A DNA stretch of 16,008 nt from CAZWUZ01 sp964637655 [NCBI: uncultured bacterium] (GCA_964637655.1 CAZWUZ010000051.1:1-16008); one strand, 5' to 3'. Shown: positions 6,360 to 15,096, counted from the stretch's first letter. The notes: generated by a model from the letters alone, not told the origin. Made by a program: numbers and translations.

Positions 6360-9300
6360 ATGCTCCCCCCGCTGCAGTACGACGTCATTCTCGCCGGCTA
6401 CTGTATTGCGCTGACCGCCTTTGCTGCGGTTGCCCTGCTCGTCTCCCGCTCGAGCGAGGTGCGCTTCCCGTGGGCCTGGCTGAGCGGCTTCGCCGCGGCG
6501 CACGCGGCGAGTGTCGGACTGCACCTGCTCGGGTTCGCGATGATCCACCCGCTGCTCGCCGCCGGCCGCCTGCTGCTGCTCATCGCCTCGTTCATGCTGC
6601 TGCTCGAATTCACCCGCCGCGCCACGGCCGCGCTGGGGGGCGCCACCTTCGGACCCTGGGTGCATCTGCTGCCGCTGCTCCCCGGGTTGAGCGGTGCCTT
6701 TGGCGGCGAGCGCCCGTTGCTCACCACGGTTACGCTGATTACCGGGTGGAGTGGTATCGCCTGGGTGGTGCTGGTCGTGCTGCGCGTCTGGCGCATTGCC
6801 GCGCCCCGCCAGCAGCTGCTGCTCTTTGCCGTGCTCTCGGTGCTCGGCTTCTTCGGGCTGACGATGACCGCGCAGATGCTCGCGGTCCCCGGCCCCGCCG
6901 GCGTCTTTGCCGCCATGCTTGCCGATCTGCTTCCTCTGCCCGCACTGCGCACCCCCGAATTCTTCATGGCGGTGCTCTGGCTCTGGGCAGCGGCGGCGCT
7001 CTGGATCCAGGCGCATGCCGGGCAGCGCCCGATGCGCCTCGTCCCCTTCGGGCTGCTGCCGCTGCTGCTGGTCGTCATGGTCGGCGGCTGGCTGGCGGCG
7101 GAGCAGACGGAACAGTACGGGCGCCAGCTCAACGAGGAATTTCTGGTCGCGCGCACGCGCACCGCGGCCGCCGGACTGGCGCGCGACCTTACCGGTCGCC
7201 TGCACGGGGTGGCGGCTGACCTGCGCAATCCCGCGTTCTGGGAACTCTTCGCGCAACTCAACCATATCCGGGAGGTCAATCCCGACGTGCGCGACGCCTA
7301 CCTGCTCGGCGCGCGCGACGGGGAAATACTCTTCGTCGTCGATCCCGACACCACCATCTACACGCCTGACGACGAGGCACTGGTGGTGCCCGGTACGGTC
7401 TATGATGAAGCGTCGCCGGAGATGGCCGCGGTCTTTCGCACGGGCGAGGCGCTGGTTGAAGGGCCGCTCCCCGACCGCTGGGGGGTCTGGGTAACCGGGG
7501 TGGCGCCGGTGTCGGAAGCCGGGGCATCGCTGCCGCTGGCACTGGCGATGGACATCGATGCGCGCGACTGGCTGCGCACGCTCGGGCAGTACCGCATGTT
7601 CGCGGTGGTCACCGCCATGGTGCTGGCACTCTTCCTTATCGCCTCGTTCACCATCTTCGCCGTCTCGCGCGAATCAACCGACCGGGTGGCCGCTTCCGAA
7701 TCGCGCTTCCGGGTCATGTTCGAGAACGCCCCCGAGGCGATCATCATCTACAGCGCGGTTACCGGGCGCATCCTGCGGGCCAATCCCTTCGCACTGCAGT
7801 GGCTCGGCTACTCGCTGACGGAGATTACCGCGCTGACGCTTCCGGCTATCGAGACGGCGGGTCGCGAGAGCGTGCGTGCGGTGCTGCGCACCGGCATGGT
7901 CTTCGCCCGCGAGGCGCGCTATCGGCGCAAGGACGGCACCCTCGTCGATGTCGAGGTGACGCGTGGCGGCATCCGCTACCAGGGGGAAAACTGCCATCTG
8001 GCGTTCGTCCGCGACGTCACCGAGCGGCGGCAGGCGGAGGAGCGGGTGCGGCAGAGCGAGGCACGCTACCGCGCCATCGTCGAAGACCAGACCGAGTTCA
8101 TCGTGCGCCTGCTGCCTGACGGCACGCTCACGTTTGTCAACGACGCCTATTGCCGCCATGCCGGGCGCTTGCCGGCGGCACTGGTCGGCAGCGACTTCCT
8201 CACGCGCGCTGACGCGGAACTGCGCGACCGCCTCGCGCTGCTCGCGCCCGAACAGCCGCTGGTGACCGCGGAGTTCCGCCTCACCGGCGGTGACGGGGAA
8301 CGCTGGGAGGAATGGACGTTCCGCGCCATCGCCGCGCCCGACAGCGGCAGCGCGGAACTGCAGGCGGTGGGGCGTGACATCACCGCGCAGCGGCGCGCGG
8401 AGGAGGAACTGCGCGCGGCCAAGGCGGAGGCCGAGGCGGCCACCCGCGCCAAGAGCGACTTCCTCGCCAACATGAGCCACGAGATTCGCACCCCGTTGAA
8501 CGCGGTGATCGGCATGACCGGGCTGCTGCTCGGCACGCGGCTCGATGCGGAGCAGCGCGACTATGTCGAGACGGTGCGCGTCAGCGGCGACGCGCTGCTC
8601 GGAGTAATCAACGACATCCTCGATTTTTCCAAGATCGAGGCGGGACGGCTCGAACTCGAACAGGCGCCGTTCGACCTGCGCGACTGCCTCGAGGACGCGC
8701 TCGATCTGGTCGCAGTACGCGCGGCGGAGAAGGGGCTGGCGCTGGTGGCGCATTTCGACCCGTCGCTCCCGGCCGGGCTGACGGGCGATCTCGTGCGCCT
8801 GCGGCAGGTGCTGGTCAACCTGCTGACCAACGCGGTCAAGTTCACCGCGGCGGGTGAAGTGGAACTGACCGCCTACGCGGAGGTCACTGACGGGACCGCC
8901 ACGGTCACCTTCGCGGTGCGCGATACCGGCATCGGCATTCCCGCGGAGGCGCAGGCGAAACTTTTCACCTCGTTCACCCAGGCGGATACCTCGACCACGC
9001 GCAAGTTCGGCGGTACCGGCCTCGGGCTGGCCATCTGCCGCCGGCTGGTCGGTCTGATGGGCGGGCAGATTGCTGTCACCAGCACCCCGGGACAGGGGAG
9101 CACCTTCACCTTTGCCGTTGCCGCGCCGGTGGCGCCGGGGCATGCGCGTTCCGCTGAAACGGCAGCCCATGCGGCACTCGCGGGCTGCGCAGTGGCGCTC
9201 TCTGATGACAACGCCGCCAGTCGCCGCGTGCTGTACGACCTGCTGCGCACTGCCGGGTGCCGCGTGACTGACTGGGACGGATGTTCCCGCCCGGAGGCGA

Positions 9301-10340
9301 CACTGGCGGTCGCGGCCTTCAGCAGCGTCGGCGCCGCTGCCCGCGCGCAGGCCGCCTGCGCCGCCTGCGGCCCGGTACCCTGCCTGCTGCTGGTACCCCT
9401 CGGCGAGCGCCCGTCCGGCGGCTGCGGCGGCTGCGGCATCATCGCCCGCCCCGCCCGTCGTGAGCAGCTGCTCACCACGCTGGCCGCACTGCGTACCGGC
9501 AGCTGCCTGCAGGATGCCGCATCGGCCCCGGCGTCAGCGACCGCGCTCGCGCAGCGCTGCCCGCTGCGTATTCTCGTGGCCGAGGATAATGCCATCAACC
9601 GCAAGGTCATCCGCCTGCTGCTCGAACAGAGCGGCTATCATCCCGATATCGTCGAGGACGGGGCGCAGGCGGTGACAGCGGTGCTGGCCGGCGACTACGA
9701 CGTGGTGCTCATGGATGCGCAGATGCCGGTGCTCGACGGATTGTCGGCCACGTGCCGTATCCGCGCGGAGAAGACGGGCCGCCAGCCGCGCATCGTCGCG
9801 GTGACGGCCGGCGTGGCGGAGGAGGAGAAGCGCGCCTGCCGCGAGGCGGGGATGGACGACTATCTCCCCAAGCCGATCCAGGCGGCGGCGTTGCACGAAC
9901 TGCTCGAACGGCTCGCCCGGCAGGTGGCGCCGGCGGCAGCCGCCGCGCCGGCCGCGCTCCCCCCGCCGCCGTTCGCTGCCGACGGTGACTACGACCCGGC
10001 TGCGCTCGCGCAGATGACCGACGTCGGGCCGGACGGCGTGGCGGTGGCGCTCGAACTGCTCGGCATGTTCGCGGCCGACACGCCGGCGGCACTGGCTGAA
10101 CTTGCCGGGTTGCTGGCGCGCGGCGAGGCCGACGCGGTGCGCAAGGCGGCGCATGCGCTCAAGGGCGCCTGCGGGGTCATCGGGGCACCGGCACTCTGGC
10201 AGGCGGCACAGCGCGTCGAGTTTGCCGGCAAAGCAGGCGACCTTGCTGCCGCGGCAACCGCGCTGGCGGAACTGCGCGCCGCGTGGGAGCGTTTTCAGCC
10301 CGTGCTCAGCAGCGAGCAGCAGCGCCTGCAGCAGCTGTGA
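6360..10340 (+). CDS. hybrid sensor histidine kinase, PAS-PAS-HisKA-REC-Hpt
   Basis: A 1326-residue inner-membrane phosphorelay kinase. Residues 8-250 hold about seven or eight hydrophobic helices, followed by a probable extracytoplasmic sensing domain (250-410) and a further membrane helix (413-436). PAS domains follow at about 447-560 and 566-690. HisKA has NMSHEIRTP (phospho-His707). HATPase_c has the N-box near Asn824, DTGIGIP at 855-861 and GGTGLGL at 884-890. A shortened pseudo-receiver (about 935-1045) lacks the phospho-Asp. A complete receiver (about 1070-1187) has Asp1119 (LMDAQMP) and the KP near its end. The Hpt domain carries His1265 (AHALKG). All relay residues are present, so a phosphoryl group could pass His-Asp-His to an unlinked regulator. 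No response regulator gene is adjacent. It starts one base after the small gene upstream; its stop overlaps the next start. Confidence 0.95.
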   Translation: MLPPLQYDVILAGYCIALTAFAAVALLVSRSSEVRFPWAWLSGFAAAHAASVGLHLLGFAMIHPLLAAGRLLLLIASFMLLLEFTRRATAALGGATFGPWVHLLPLLPGLSGAFGGERPLLTTVTLITGWSGIAWVVLVVLRVWRIAAPRQQLLLFAVLSVLGFFGLTMTAQMLAVPGPAGVFAAMLADLLPLPALRTPEFFMAVLWLWAAAALWIQAHAGQRPMRLVPFGLLPLLLVVMVGGWLAAEQTEQYGRQLNEEFLVARTRTAAAGLARDLTGRLHGVAADLRNPAFWELFAQLNHIREVNPDVRDAYLLGARDGEILFVVDPDTTIYTPDDEALVVPGTVYDEASPEMAAVFRTGEALVEGPLPDRWGVWVTGVAPVSEAGASLPLALAMDIDARDWLRTLGQYRMFAVVTAMVLALFLIASFTIFAVSRESTDRVAASESRFRVMFENAPEAIIIYSAVTGRILRANPFALQWLGYSLTEITALTLPAIETAGRESVRAVLRTGMVFAREARYRRKDGTLVDVEVTRGGIRYQGENCHLAFVRDVTERRQAEERVRQSEARYRAIVEDQTEFIVRLLPDGTLTFVNDAYCRHAGRLPAALVGSDFLTRADAELRDRLALLAPEQPLVTAEFRLTGGDGERWEEWTFRAIAAPDSGSAELQAVGRDITAQRRAEEELRAAKAEAEAATRAKSDFLANMSHEIRTPLNAVIGMTGLLLGTRLDAEQRDYVETVRVSGDALLGVINDILDFSKIEAGRLELEQAPFDLRDCLEDALDLVAVRAAEKGLALVAHFDPSLPAGLTGDLVRLRQVLVNLLTNAVKFTAAGEVELTAYAEVTDGTATVTFAVRDTGIGIPAEAQAKLFTSFTQADTSTTRKFGGTGLGLAICRRLVGLMGGQIAVTSTPGQGSTFTFAVAAPVAPGHARSAETAAHAALAGCAVALSDDNAASRRVLYDLLRTAGCRVTDWDGCSRPEATLAVAAFSSVGAAARAQAACAACGPVPCLLLVPLGERPSGGCGGCGIIARPARREQLLTTLAALRTGSCLQDAASAPASATALAQRCPLRILVAEDNAINRKVIRLLLEQSGYHPDIVEDGAQAVTAVLAGDYDVVLMDAQMPVLDGLSATCRIRAEKTGRQPRIVAVTAGVAEEEKRACREAGMDDYLPKPIQAAALHELLERLARQVAPAAAAAPAALPPPPFAADGDYDPAALAQMTDVGPDGVAVALELLGMFAADTPAALAELAGLLARGEADAVRKAAHALKGACGVIGAPALWQAAQRVEFAGKAGDLAAAATALAELRAAWERFQPVLSSEQQRLQQL

Positions 10341-11839
10341 ACGCGCCGCGCGCGGCGGTGGTCGCCGCGGCACTGCTGACCACGGGACTCGCGCTGTGGT
10401 GGATCAGCGACGGGGCCGGTTCCACCGCAGCACTGGTACGCCTCCAGCCCGATGACGCCTATTACTACTTTCTGACCGCGCAGCATATCCGCGTCGACGG
10501 GATGTCCGCCTTCGACGGCAGTGCCCCCACCAACGGCTATCATCCGCTCTGGATGGCCTGCTGCGTGCTCTTCGCGCTGACGCCCGTGCGCGCCATGCTG
10601 CTCGGCTGGCTGCTGACGCTCGCGGCCGCCTCGTACCTCTGGCGCCTGCTGCGCCAGTGGATGGCACCGCCGGCCGCCGCGGCCGGCGTGGCGCTCTTCC
10701 TGCTCAATGCGCGCATCATCATGAACGCGCTCAACGGGCTGGAGACCGCGATGCACACGCTGCTCTTTGTCGCGGCGGTGCTGGCGGTGTGGCGGGCGGC
10801 AGGGCAGCCGTCGCGCGGTCGCGCCGCCGCTGCCGGGATCGCCATCGCACTGCTCTGGCTGTCGCGCACCGACGCGGCGTTTTACTGCCTCGCGCTGCTG
10901 GCGTGGTTCTGCTGGCAGGCGCCCGCGCTGCGTGCACGTGTCGTCGCGCTGGGTGCCGGCCTCCTCCCGCTCCCGCTGCTCTGGCTCGGGTGGAACCTGC
11001 ACGCGTTCGGCAGCATCGTGCAGACGAGCGGCAGCGCCATCCCGTTCGTGCTGCGCGAGGGAGGGCTGCTGGCGGCAACTCCGGGCGCAGAATGGCGGTA
11101 TGGCATCGGCAAACTTGCCGCGTGGCTGACCGATGGCGTCGGTTTTGCCACCGGCTGGCCCCCGGTGTTTTTCTGGGTGTCGCTCGGCGGCGCGCTGGTG
11201 CTGCTCGCCCGCAGCGGTGACGCGTTGCGTCCGCTGCGCCGCCTGCTCGTGCTGCTCTGGGGCGCGGCCGCGTTGCTTGTGCTTGTCCATACCCTCGTGC
11301 GCTGGCACCCGACACACTGGTATTTCCCGTCGCTGATCGTGCTGCACCTGCTGACGCTGACCCTCGCGCTGCGGCGCGTGCCGCCTGCCGCCGCGCGCCT
11401 GCTGCCGCTGCTGCTGGTGGTGCTGCTGCTCTGGCAGGGCGTGCAACTGTACGCGTGGCGGGCGGGGGATTACCCGTGGCAGACGGAACTGCTGGGCGCG
11501 GCGCAGTGGCTGCGTGTGCATACGCCGCCGGACGCCATCGTCGGGGCGTTCGACAGCGGCATCCTCGGCTGGTACAGCGGGCGCACGGTGGTCAATCTCG
11601 ATGGCGTGATCAACAACGAGGCGGCAACCGCCATCCGCGCGCGGTCGCTCTTCGCGTATATGCGGCAGCGCAAAGTGCAGTGGTATGCCGACCATGACCC
11701 GTACATGCGGCAGTTGTTCGCCCCGTTCGGCGGCGACCCGTGCGGCATGACCTACCGCGAGATGGCGGTCATCGACCATCCGGGGGTGGCGCTCAACGGC
11801 TGCCCGGTAAAGGTCTTCGCGCTCACCTGGCCGCAGTAA
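10337..11839 (+). CDS. GT-C-like polytopic membrane glycosyltransferase (family 39-like)
   Basis: A 500-residue membrane protein with about ten hydrophobic helices. After the first helix comes PDDAYYYF (Asp39-Asp40), followed by DG.APTNGYHPLW (to Trp72). An acidic motif in the first external loop is typical of GT-C lipid-phosphate-sugar transferases, where it takes part in catalysis or metal binding. The C-terminal soluble part includes GAFDSGILGWYSGRTVVNLD, characteristic of this uncharacterised family. The donor and acceptor are unknown; transfer of a sugar from a polyprenyl carrier in the periplasm is the family expectation. Start is GTG 10337, overlapping the kinase stop as GTGA; the frame before it only shadows the kinase. 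Translational coupling implies a shared function or shared expression with the kinase. A T-run follows at 11849. Confidence 0.75.
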   Translation: MNAPRAAVVAAALLTTGLALWWISDGAGSTAALVRLQPDDAYYYFLTAQHIRVDGMSAFDGSAPTNGYHPLWMACCVLFALTPVRAMLLGWLLTLAAASYLWRLLRQWMAPPAAAAGVALFLLNARIIMNALNGLETAMHTLLFVAAVLAVWRAAGQPSRGRAAAAGIAIALLWLSRTDAAFYCLALLAWFCWQAPALRARVVALGAGLLPLPLLWLGWNLHAFGSIVQTSGSAIPFVLREGGLLAATPGAEWRYGIGKLAAWLTDGVGFATGWPPVFFWVSLGGALVLLARSGDALRPLRRLLVLLWGAAALLVLVHTLVRWHPTHWYFPSLIVLHLLTLTLALRRVPPAAARLLPLLLVVLLLWQGVQLYAWRAGDYPWQTELLGAAQWLRVHTPPDAIVGAFDSGILGWYSGRTVVNLDGVINNEAATAIRARSLFAYMRQRKVQWYADHDPYMRQLFAPFGGDPCGMTYREMAVIDHPGVALNGCPVKVFALTWPQ

Positions 11840-11894
11840 ATTCGTATCTTTTTTTTTCACTGACCAGCATGAACAGCGCACAACGTTCACCGCG

Positions 11895-11915
11895 GAGCAC
11901 ACAGAGCACACGGAG
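11895..11915. repeat. short 9-bp tandem repeat
   Basis: GAGCACACA and GAGCACACG follow each other, with a third partial unit GAG. It is the ACAGAGCACACGGAG type of low-complexity string found between genes in many bacterial genomes. Too short to assign a role. Confidence 0.5.
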
Positions 11916-11942
11916 CGGTTGCGGTATGCCAGTGGTGCCGCA

Positions 11943-11985
11943 CTCTCCGCGCGGGAGAGACACACAGGGCAGCGGCTGAACAGTA
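11943..11985 (+). repeat. possible decayed fourth copy of the palindromic element
   Basis: CTCTCCGCGCGGGAGAG looks like a shortened form of the second hairpin of the family. It is followed by CACAGGG and by GGCTGAACAGTACC, close to the right end of R1 (GGCTGAACAGTTGC). It ends 20 bases before R3 begins, so two copies may lie in tandem with the left one eroded. Confidence 0.4.
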
Positions 11986-12005
11986 CCTGAAAAGATACAA
12001 TTTCC

Positions 12006-12138
12006 GCAACTATTCACCCTCATCCAACCTTCCCCCTCGCAGAGGGGGAAGGCAAACACCCTCTCCCGCCCGCGGCGGGAGAGGGCAGGGTGGCCCACAG
12101 GGTCGCTCTGCAAGATGCGTGGGTGGCTGAATAATTAC
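12006..12138 (+). repeat. palindromic MITE-like element, copy R3
   Basis: The longest copy, 133 bp. It starts GCAACTATTCA and ends TGAATAATTAC, an inverted repeat with two mismatches. Perfect hairpins are CCTTCCCCCTC/GAGGGGGAAGG (loop GCA) and CCCTCTCCCGCC/GGCGGGAGAGGG (loop CGC). A third weaker stem CCCAC/GTGGG encloses the CTCTGCAAGATGC segment shared with R2. Its right end is 12 bases from the -35 of the next promoter. Confidence 0.8.
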
Positions 12139-12149
12139 CAATTTTCCAT

Positions 12150-12178
12150 TTGGCAGCAGGCATCCAATATGTTATATT
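12150..12178 (+). promoter_or_regulatory. promoter of the K+ channel operon
   Basis: TTGGCA (12150-12155), a 17-base spacer, and TATATT (12173-12178): each hexamer matches the sigma70 consensus at five of six positions. The stretch is conspicuously AT-rich for this genome. Predicted transcription start is about 12184-12186, directly before the ATG at 12187, which would give a leaderless or nearly leaderless message. Confidence 0.6.
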
Positions 12179-12186
12179 CCCCGACT

Positions 12187-13188
12187 ATGGAGATGATGCG
12201 GCAGAAACTGTTCGTGGCGTTCGCTCTGGTGCTGGCGGTGTTCTGCACCGGGGTGGCGGGCTACCGGCTGATCGAAGGGTGGTCGCTGCTCGACGCGGTC
12301 TACATGACGGTGATCACGCTCGGCAGCGTCGGCTACGGCGAGACCAACCCTTTGCACCCGGCCGGGCGGGTCTTTACCATCGTGCTGATCGGCATGGGGA
12401 TGAGCGTCTACGTTTATGCCCTGACGACGATCACCGCCTTTTTCGTCGAAGGGGAACTCGGGGGCGTGCTGCGGAGGAAACGGATGCAGAAGAAACTCGC
12501 GAAACTTGCCGGGCATTACCTCGTCTGCGGCAGCGGGGCGGTGGCGCGGCATATCGCCGCGGAACTGGCGCAGACCGGGCGCCCGTTCGTCTTCATCGAC
12601 AGCGACGCGGCATCGCTGCAGCTGGCACAGGCGGAGTTTGCCGATGCCCCCTGGCTGCAGGGGAATCCCGCGGACGACGAAACGCTGCAGACGGCGGGCA
12701 TCGACCGCGCCGCGGGCGTGGTGGTGGCGCTCGACACCGACAAGGACAACGTCTTTGTTGTCATCACCGCACGCAGTCTGCACCCGCAGGTGCGCATCGT
12801 TACCGCGGCGCACGGCACGCACGCGCATGCCAAGTTGCGGCGCGCGGGGGCGGACGCGGTCGTGTCGACCGAGGCGATCGGCGGCCTGCGCATGGCCTCG
12901 GAACTGGTGCGCCCCACCGTGGTCTCGTTTCTCGACCAGATGCTCCGCTCGTCGGATGCGCCGGTGCGGTTCGAGGAAATCGCCGTCAGCGACTGCCGCG
13001 CGCTGGCAGGCAAAAAGCTGCGCGAGGCGGACATCAACCGCCGCACCGGCCTGATTGTCATCGCCATCCGCGACGCGCTGGCCGGTTGCTTCATCCATAA
13101 CCCGCCGGCAGACCACTGCCTGCGGGAACAGGATGTGATGATTGTGCTCGGGGACAGCCGGCAGCTCGCCGCGCTGCGGGAACTGTAG
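12187..13188 (+). CDS. two-helix potassium channel with RCK (TrkA-N/TrkA-C) domains
   Basis: A 333-residue MthK-like channel subunit. TM1 is about residues 7-27, the pore helix leads to LGSVGYGE (46-52, selectivity filter SVGYG in place of TVGYG), and TM2 is about 61-86. The RCK domain begins HYLVCGSGAVARHIAAEL (from 110), with an IDSD strand end for nucleotide or ion binding. A TrkA-C-like domain ends the protein (about 245-333, with DCRALAGKKLREADI and EQDVMIVLGD). Four subunits would form a gated inner-membrane K+ pore. The frame opens at 12115, but those codons run through repeat R3 and the promoter, so I take ATG 12187. ATGs at 12193 and 12196 are alternatives, with GGAG at 12189-12192 too close for a good fit. 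First of four plus-strand genes. Confidence 0.88.
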   Translation: MEMMRQKLFVAFALVLAVFCTGVAGYRLIEGWSLLDAVYMTVITLGSVGYGETNPLHPAGRVFTIVLIGMGMSVYVYALTTITAFFVEGELGGVLRRKRMQKKLAKLAGHYLVCGSGAVARHIAAELAQTGRPFVFIDSDAASLQLAQAEFADAPWLQGNPADDETLQTAGIDRAAGVVVALDTDKDNVFVVITARSLHPQVRIVTAAHGTHAHAKLRRAGADAVVSTEAIGGLRMASELVRPTVVSFLDQMLRSSDAPVRFEEIAVSDCRALAGKKLREADINRRTGLIVIAIRDALAGCFIHNPPADHCLREQDVMIVLGDSRQLAALREL

Positions 13189-13189
13189 C

Positions 13190-13978
13190 ATGACGCGGGC
13201 GAAGAAGGGGAAACGCCGCGCGCCGGAGGGGGCTGACCTGCCGGCTGCCGGGTCGGCTCCGTCCATGCCGCTGACGGGCTCCGCCCCCTGGTCACCCGTG
13301 CCCGTGACGCCGGAAACCACCGTTGCCTCGTTGCTCAAGATGCTGCGCCGCGCCCTGTGGGGGGCGATGGTGCGCAATGCGCTGGTGACGCTCTTTGCCT
13401 GCGGCTGCATCGCGCTGCTCGCGGTCATCATGCTCGAGCGCGAACAGCACCGGCAGCAGCTGCGCGAGGTTGAACTGCGGCGTGATTTCTACGAGCAGAA
13501 ACTGCGCCGCGCGGTGCAGGACCAGGCTGAGGCGCATCGCTACGACGGGTACTATCTTTCCGTCGACCTTGAGAATGACGAACTGCGCATCATGCGCAAC
13601 GGTGACGTCATCCGCCGCGCCATCTGCGCGCACGGGGCGGGACGCGTGCAGCGCGCCGGCCGCTGGTTCGATTTTTCCACCCCCGTCGGGCGCCGCACGG
13701 TGCTGCGCAAGGAGACCGACCCGGTCTGGATCCGTCCCGACTGGGCGTGGCATGAACAGGGGGAGACGCTGCCGCAGAACCTCACGCTGGCGCAGCGCGA
13801 GGTGCGCGGCATACTCGGCAAGTACCGCCTGCAGACGGGCGACGGCTACGATATTCACGGGACCAATGGCGGGGTGCGCCCGGGCGACTACTCGCACGGC
13901 TGCATCCGACTCAACGACGACGACCTCGAAGAGGTGCACAAACTGATCAGGGTCGGGGCGCCGGTCTACATCTACTGA
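13190..13978 (+). CDS. membrane-anchored L,D-transpeptidase (YkuD domain)
   Basis: A 262-residue protein with a basic, Pro/Ala-rich cytoplasmic tail (1-60), one membrane helix (about 63-82), a charged coiled-coil stretch (83-115) and a periplasmic YkuD catalytic domain. The active-site pattern is present: DIHGTNG (His223), then SHGCIRL with His236 and catalytic Cys238. These enzymes form 3-3 cross-links in peptidoglycan or attach proteins to it, and resist most beta-lactams. ATG 13190 is one base after the channel stop (TAG at 13186-13188), so translation is probably coupled; the longer frame from 13142 overlaps the channel gene. The domain is on the compact side, without LysM or other wall-binding modules. 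Confidence 0.9.
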   Translation: MTRAKKGKRRAPEGADLPAAGSAPSMPLTGSAPWSPVPVTPETTVASLLKMLRRALWGAMVRNALVTLFACGCIALLAVIMLEREQHRQQLREVELRRDFYEQKLRRAVQDQAEAHRYDGYYLSVDLENDELRIMRNGDVIRRAICAHGAGRVQRAGRWFDFSTPVGRRTVLRKETDPVWIRPDWAWHEQGETLPQNLTLAQREVRGILGKYRLQTGDGYDIHGTNGGVRPGDYSHGCIRLNDDDLEEVHKLIRVGAPVYIY

Positions 13979-13982
13979 AACA

Positions 13983-14005
13983 GGACGTACGGGGAGGGGA
14001 CGTAC
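13983..14005 (+). promoter_or_regulatory. GGACGTAC direct repeat around a ribosome binding site
   Basis: GGACGTAC occurs at 13983-13990 and 13998-14005, a 15-base period. The strong Shine-Dalgarno GGGGAGGGG (13991-13999) lies between and partly in them, 7 bases before the ATG at 14007. It could be a protein- or RNA-binding site, or chance. Confidence 0.35.
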
Positions 14006-14006
14006 C

Positions 14007-15095
14007 ATGAGTGCTCACAAGTCGAAACTGCGGACCGCGCTGGAGTACGGCATCGCCGGCGGGCTCTTCATCCTGCTGCTGGCGTGGATGGCCGGCGTGT
14101 TCCATGACAAGGTCGGGGCGGACGCCCCGGTGCCCGCCCCGCCGCCGGTCACCGGCGCGCGTCTCACCGTGACGGCGGAAACGCTGGCGGCGACGAGCGA
14201 ACTGGCCGGTACCGTCGAACCCTACCAGCAGGCTGACCTGATGGCCAAGGTCAGCGGCACGGTGCAGGTGCTCAACGTGCGCGAGGGCGCGCGCGTCAGT
14301 GCCGGGCAGGTGCTCGCCGTCATCGAGTCGCCCGAACTGCAGGCGCAGGTGCTGCAGGCGAGCGGGGGCGTGCAGGCCTCGGCGGCGCGTATCGCGCAGG
14401 CGCAGCGCGACCTCGCCCGCTACGAGAACCTCTACCGCGAGGGGGTCATCTCGCAGCAGGAACTCGAACGGGTACGCACTGAGTTCGCCCTGTCGCGCGC
14501 CTCGGAGACGAGCGCGGCCGGTGCGGTCAACGCGGCGCAGGCGTTCGCTGACTACCGCTACGTGCGCGCGCCGTTCAGCGGACTCGTCGCCCGCCGCCAC
14601 GTCGATCCGGGCGCCCTGGTCGGGCCCGGCCAGCCCATCCTCACCATCCATGACCCGTCACGCTGGCGGTTCGTGGTCGCGCTGCGCGCGCGTGAATTGG
14701 GAACGCTCGCCATTGGCGACACGCTGACGGTCATGCTCGATGAAACGGGTGAAACACTGGCCGGGAAAGTGGCGGAAATCACCCCGGCGTTCGACGCGGC
14801 CAGCCGCAGCGCCACGGTCAAACTCGACCTGCCGTCGCGCCCGAACCTGCGCGCCGGGCTCTTCGGGCGGGTGCGTTATGCCGCCGGCGACCGGCAGGTG
14901 CTTGCCCTCCCGGCTGACGCGGTGCGCCGCGCCGGCACCCTCGCGTTTGTCCGCGTGGCTGTGCGGGTTGGTGACGGTGAAACCGCGGAAACGCGCTACG
15001 TGCGGCTTGGCGCAACACTGCCGGACGGGCGTTGCGAGGTGCTTTCCGGGGTGCAGCCGGGGGACATCGTGCTGACCGGTGCGGAGGCGCGGTGA
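14007..15095 (+). CDS. RND efflux periplasmic adaptor (HlyD/MFP family)
   Basis: A 362-residue membrane fusion protein. One N-terminal hydrophobic segment (about 13-32) anchors it, with no lipobox. Then come a barrel-sandwich lipoyl half (about 66-110: LAGTVEPYQQADLMAKVSGT ... VREGARVSAGQVLAVIESPE), an alpha-hairpin (about 113-175), and the second lipoyl half (YVRAPFSGLVARRHVDPGAL). A beta-barrel region (WRFVVALRARELGTLAIGD) and the C-terminal membrane-proximal domain follow. It links the inner-membrane RND pump to an outer-membrane channel; no outer-membrane factor is visible in this window. A strong ribosome site precedes the ATG. The stop is one base before the permease ATG. Length and order are typical of adaptors for the cation/drug RND pumps. 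Confidence 0.92.
   Translation: MSAHKSKLRTALEYGIAGGLFILLLAWMAGVFHDKVGADAPVPAPPPVTGARLTVTAETLAATSELAGTVEPYQQADLMAKVSGTVQVLNVREGARVSAGQVLAVIESPELQAQVLQASGGVQASAARIAQAQRDLARYENLYREGVISQQELERVRTEFALSRASETSAAGAVNAAQAFADYRYVRAPFSGLVARRHVDPGALVGPGQPILTIHDPSRWRFVVALRARELGTLAIGDTLTVMLDETGETLAGKVAEITPAFDAASRSATVKLDLPSRPNLRAGLFGRVRYAAGDRQVLALPADAVRRAGTLAFVRVAVRVGDGETAETRYVRLGATLPDGRCEVLSGVQPGDIVLTGAEAR
15083..15087 (+). promoter_or_regulatory. ribosome binding site of the RND permease
   Basis: GGAGG lies 9 bases before the ATG at 15097 and within the last codons of the adaptor gene. It fixes the start of a gene that has no stop inside the window. Confidence 0.55.
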
Positions 15096-15096
15096 C

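Larger units (their letters stand above)
11840..12186. other. repeat-rich intergenic region
   Basis: No gene is convincing in these roughly 350 bases. In order, they hold a run of nine T (11849-11857) without a clear stem before it, a short 9-bp tandem (11895-11915), a possible decayed element end (11943-11985), element R3 (12006-12138) and a promoter (12150-12178). The minus-strand frame over 11823-12113 is a translation of repeats. Confidence 0.7.

Noticed and set aside
5823-7265. Minus-strand open frame of 480 codons
   Set aside because: It runs through repeat R2, the small gene and the kinase N-terminus on the opposite strand; low-complexity Gln/Arg/Gly-rich translation.
7674-9170. Minus-strand open frame of 498 codons opposite the kinase
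   Set aside because: The plus strand encodes clear PAS, HisKA and HATPase motifs; the opposite frame is a codon-bias shadow.
11849-11857. Rho-independent terminator after the glycosyltransferase
   Set aside because: There is a run of nine T but no convincing GC-rich stem directly before it.
10295-11965. Long minus-strand open frame of 556 codons
   Set aside because: It lies opposite the membrane glycosyltransferase gene; its Arg/Gln/His-rich translation is the mirror of GC-rich codons, with no recognisable domain.
11823-12113. Minus-strand small protein of 96 codons
   Set aside because: It is a translation of the tandem and palindromic repeats (LRVLCVLRGE-type string), a known source of false genes.
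12115-12186. N-terminal extension of the K+ channel
   Set aside because: Its codons cross the end of repeat R3 and the promoter; the channel's first helix begins just after ATG 12187.
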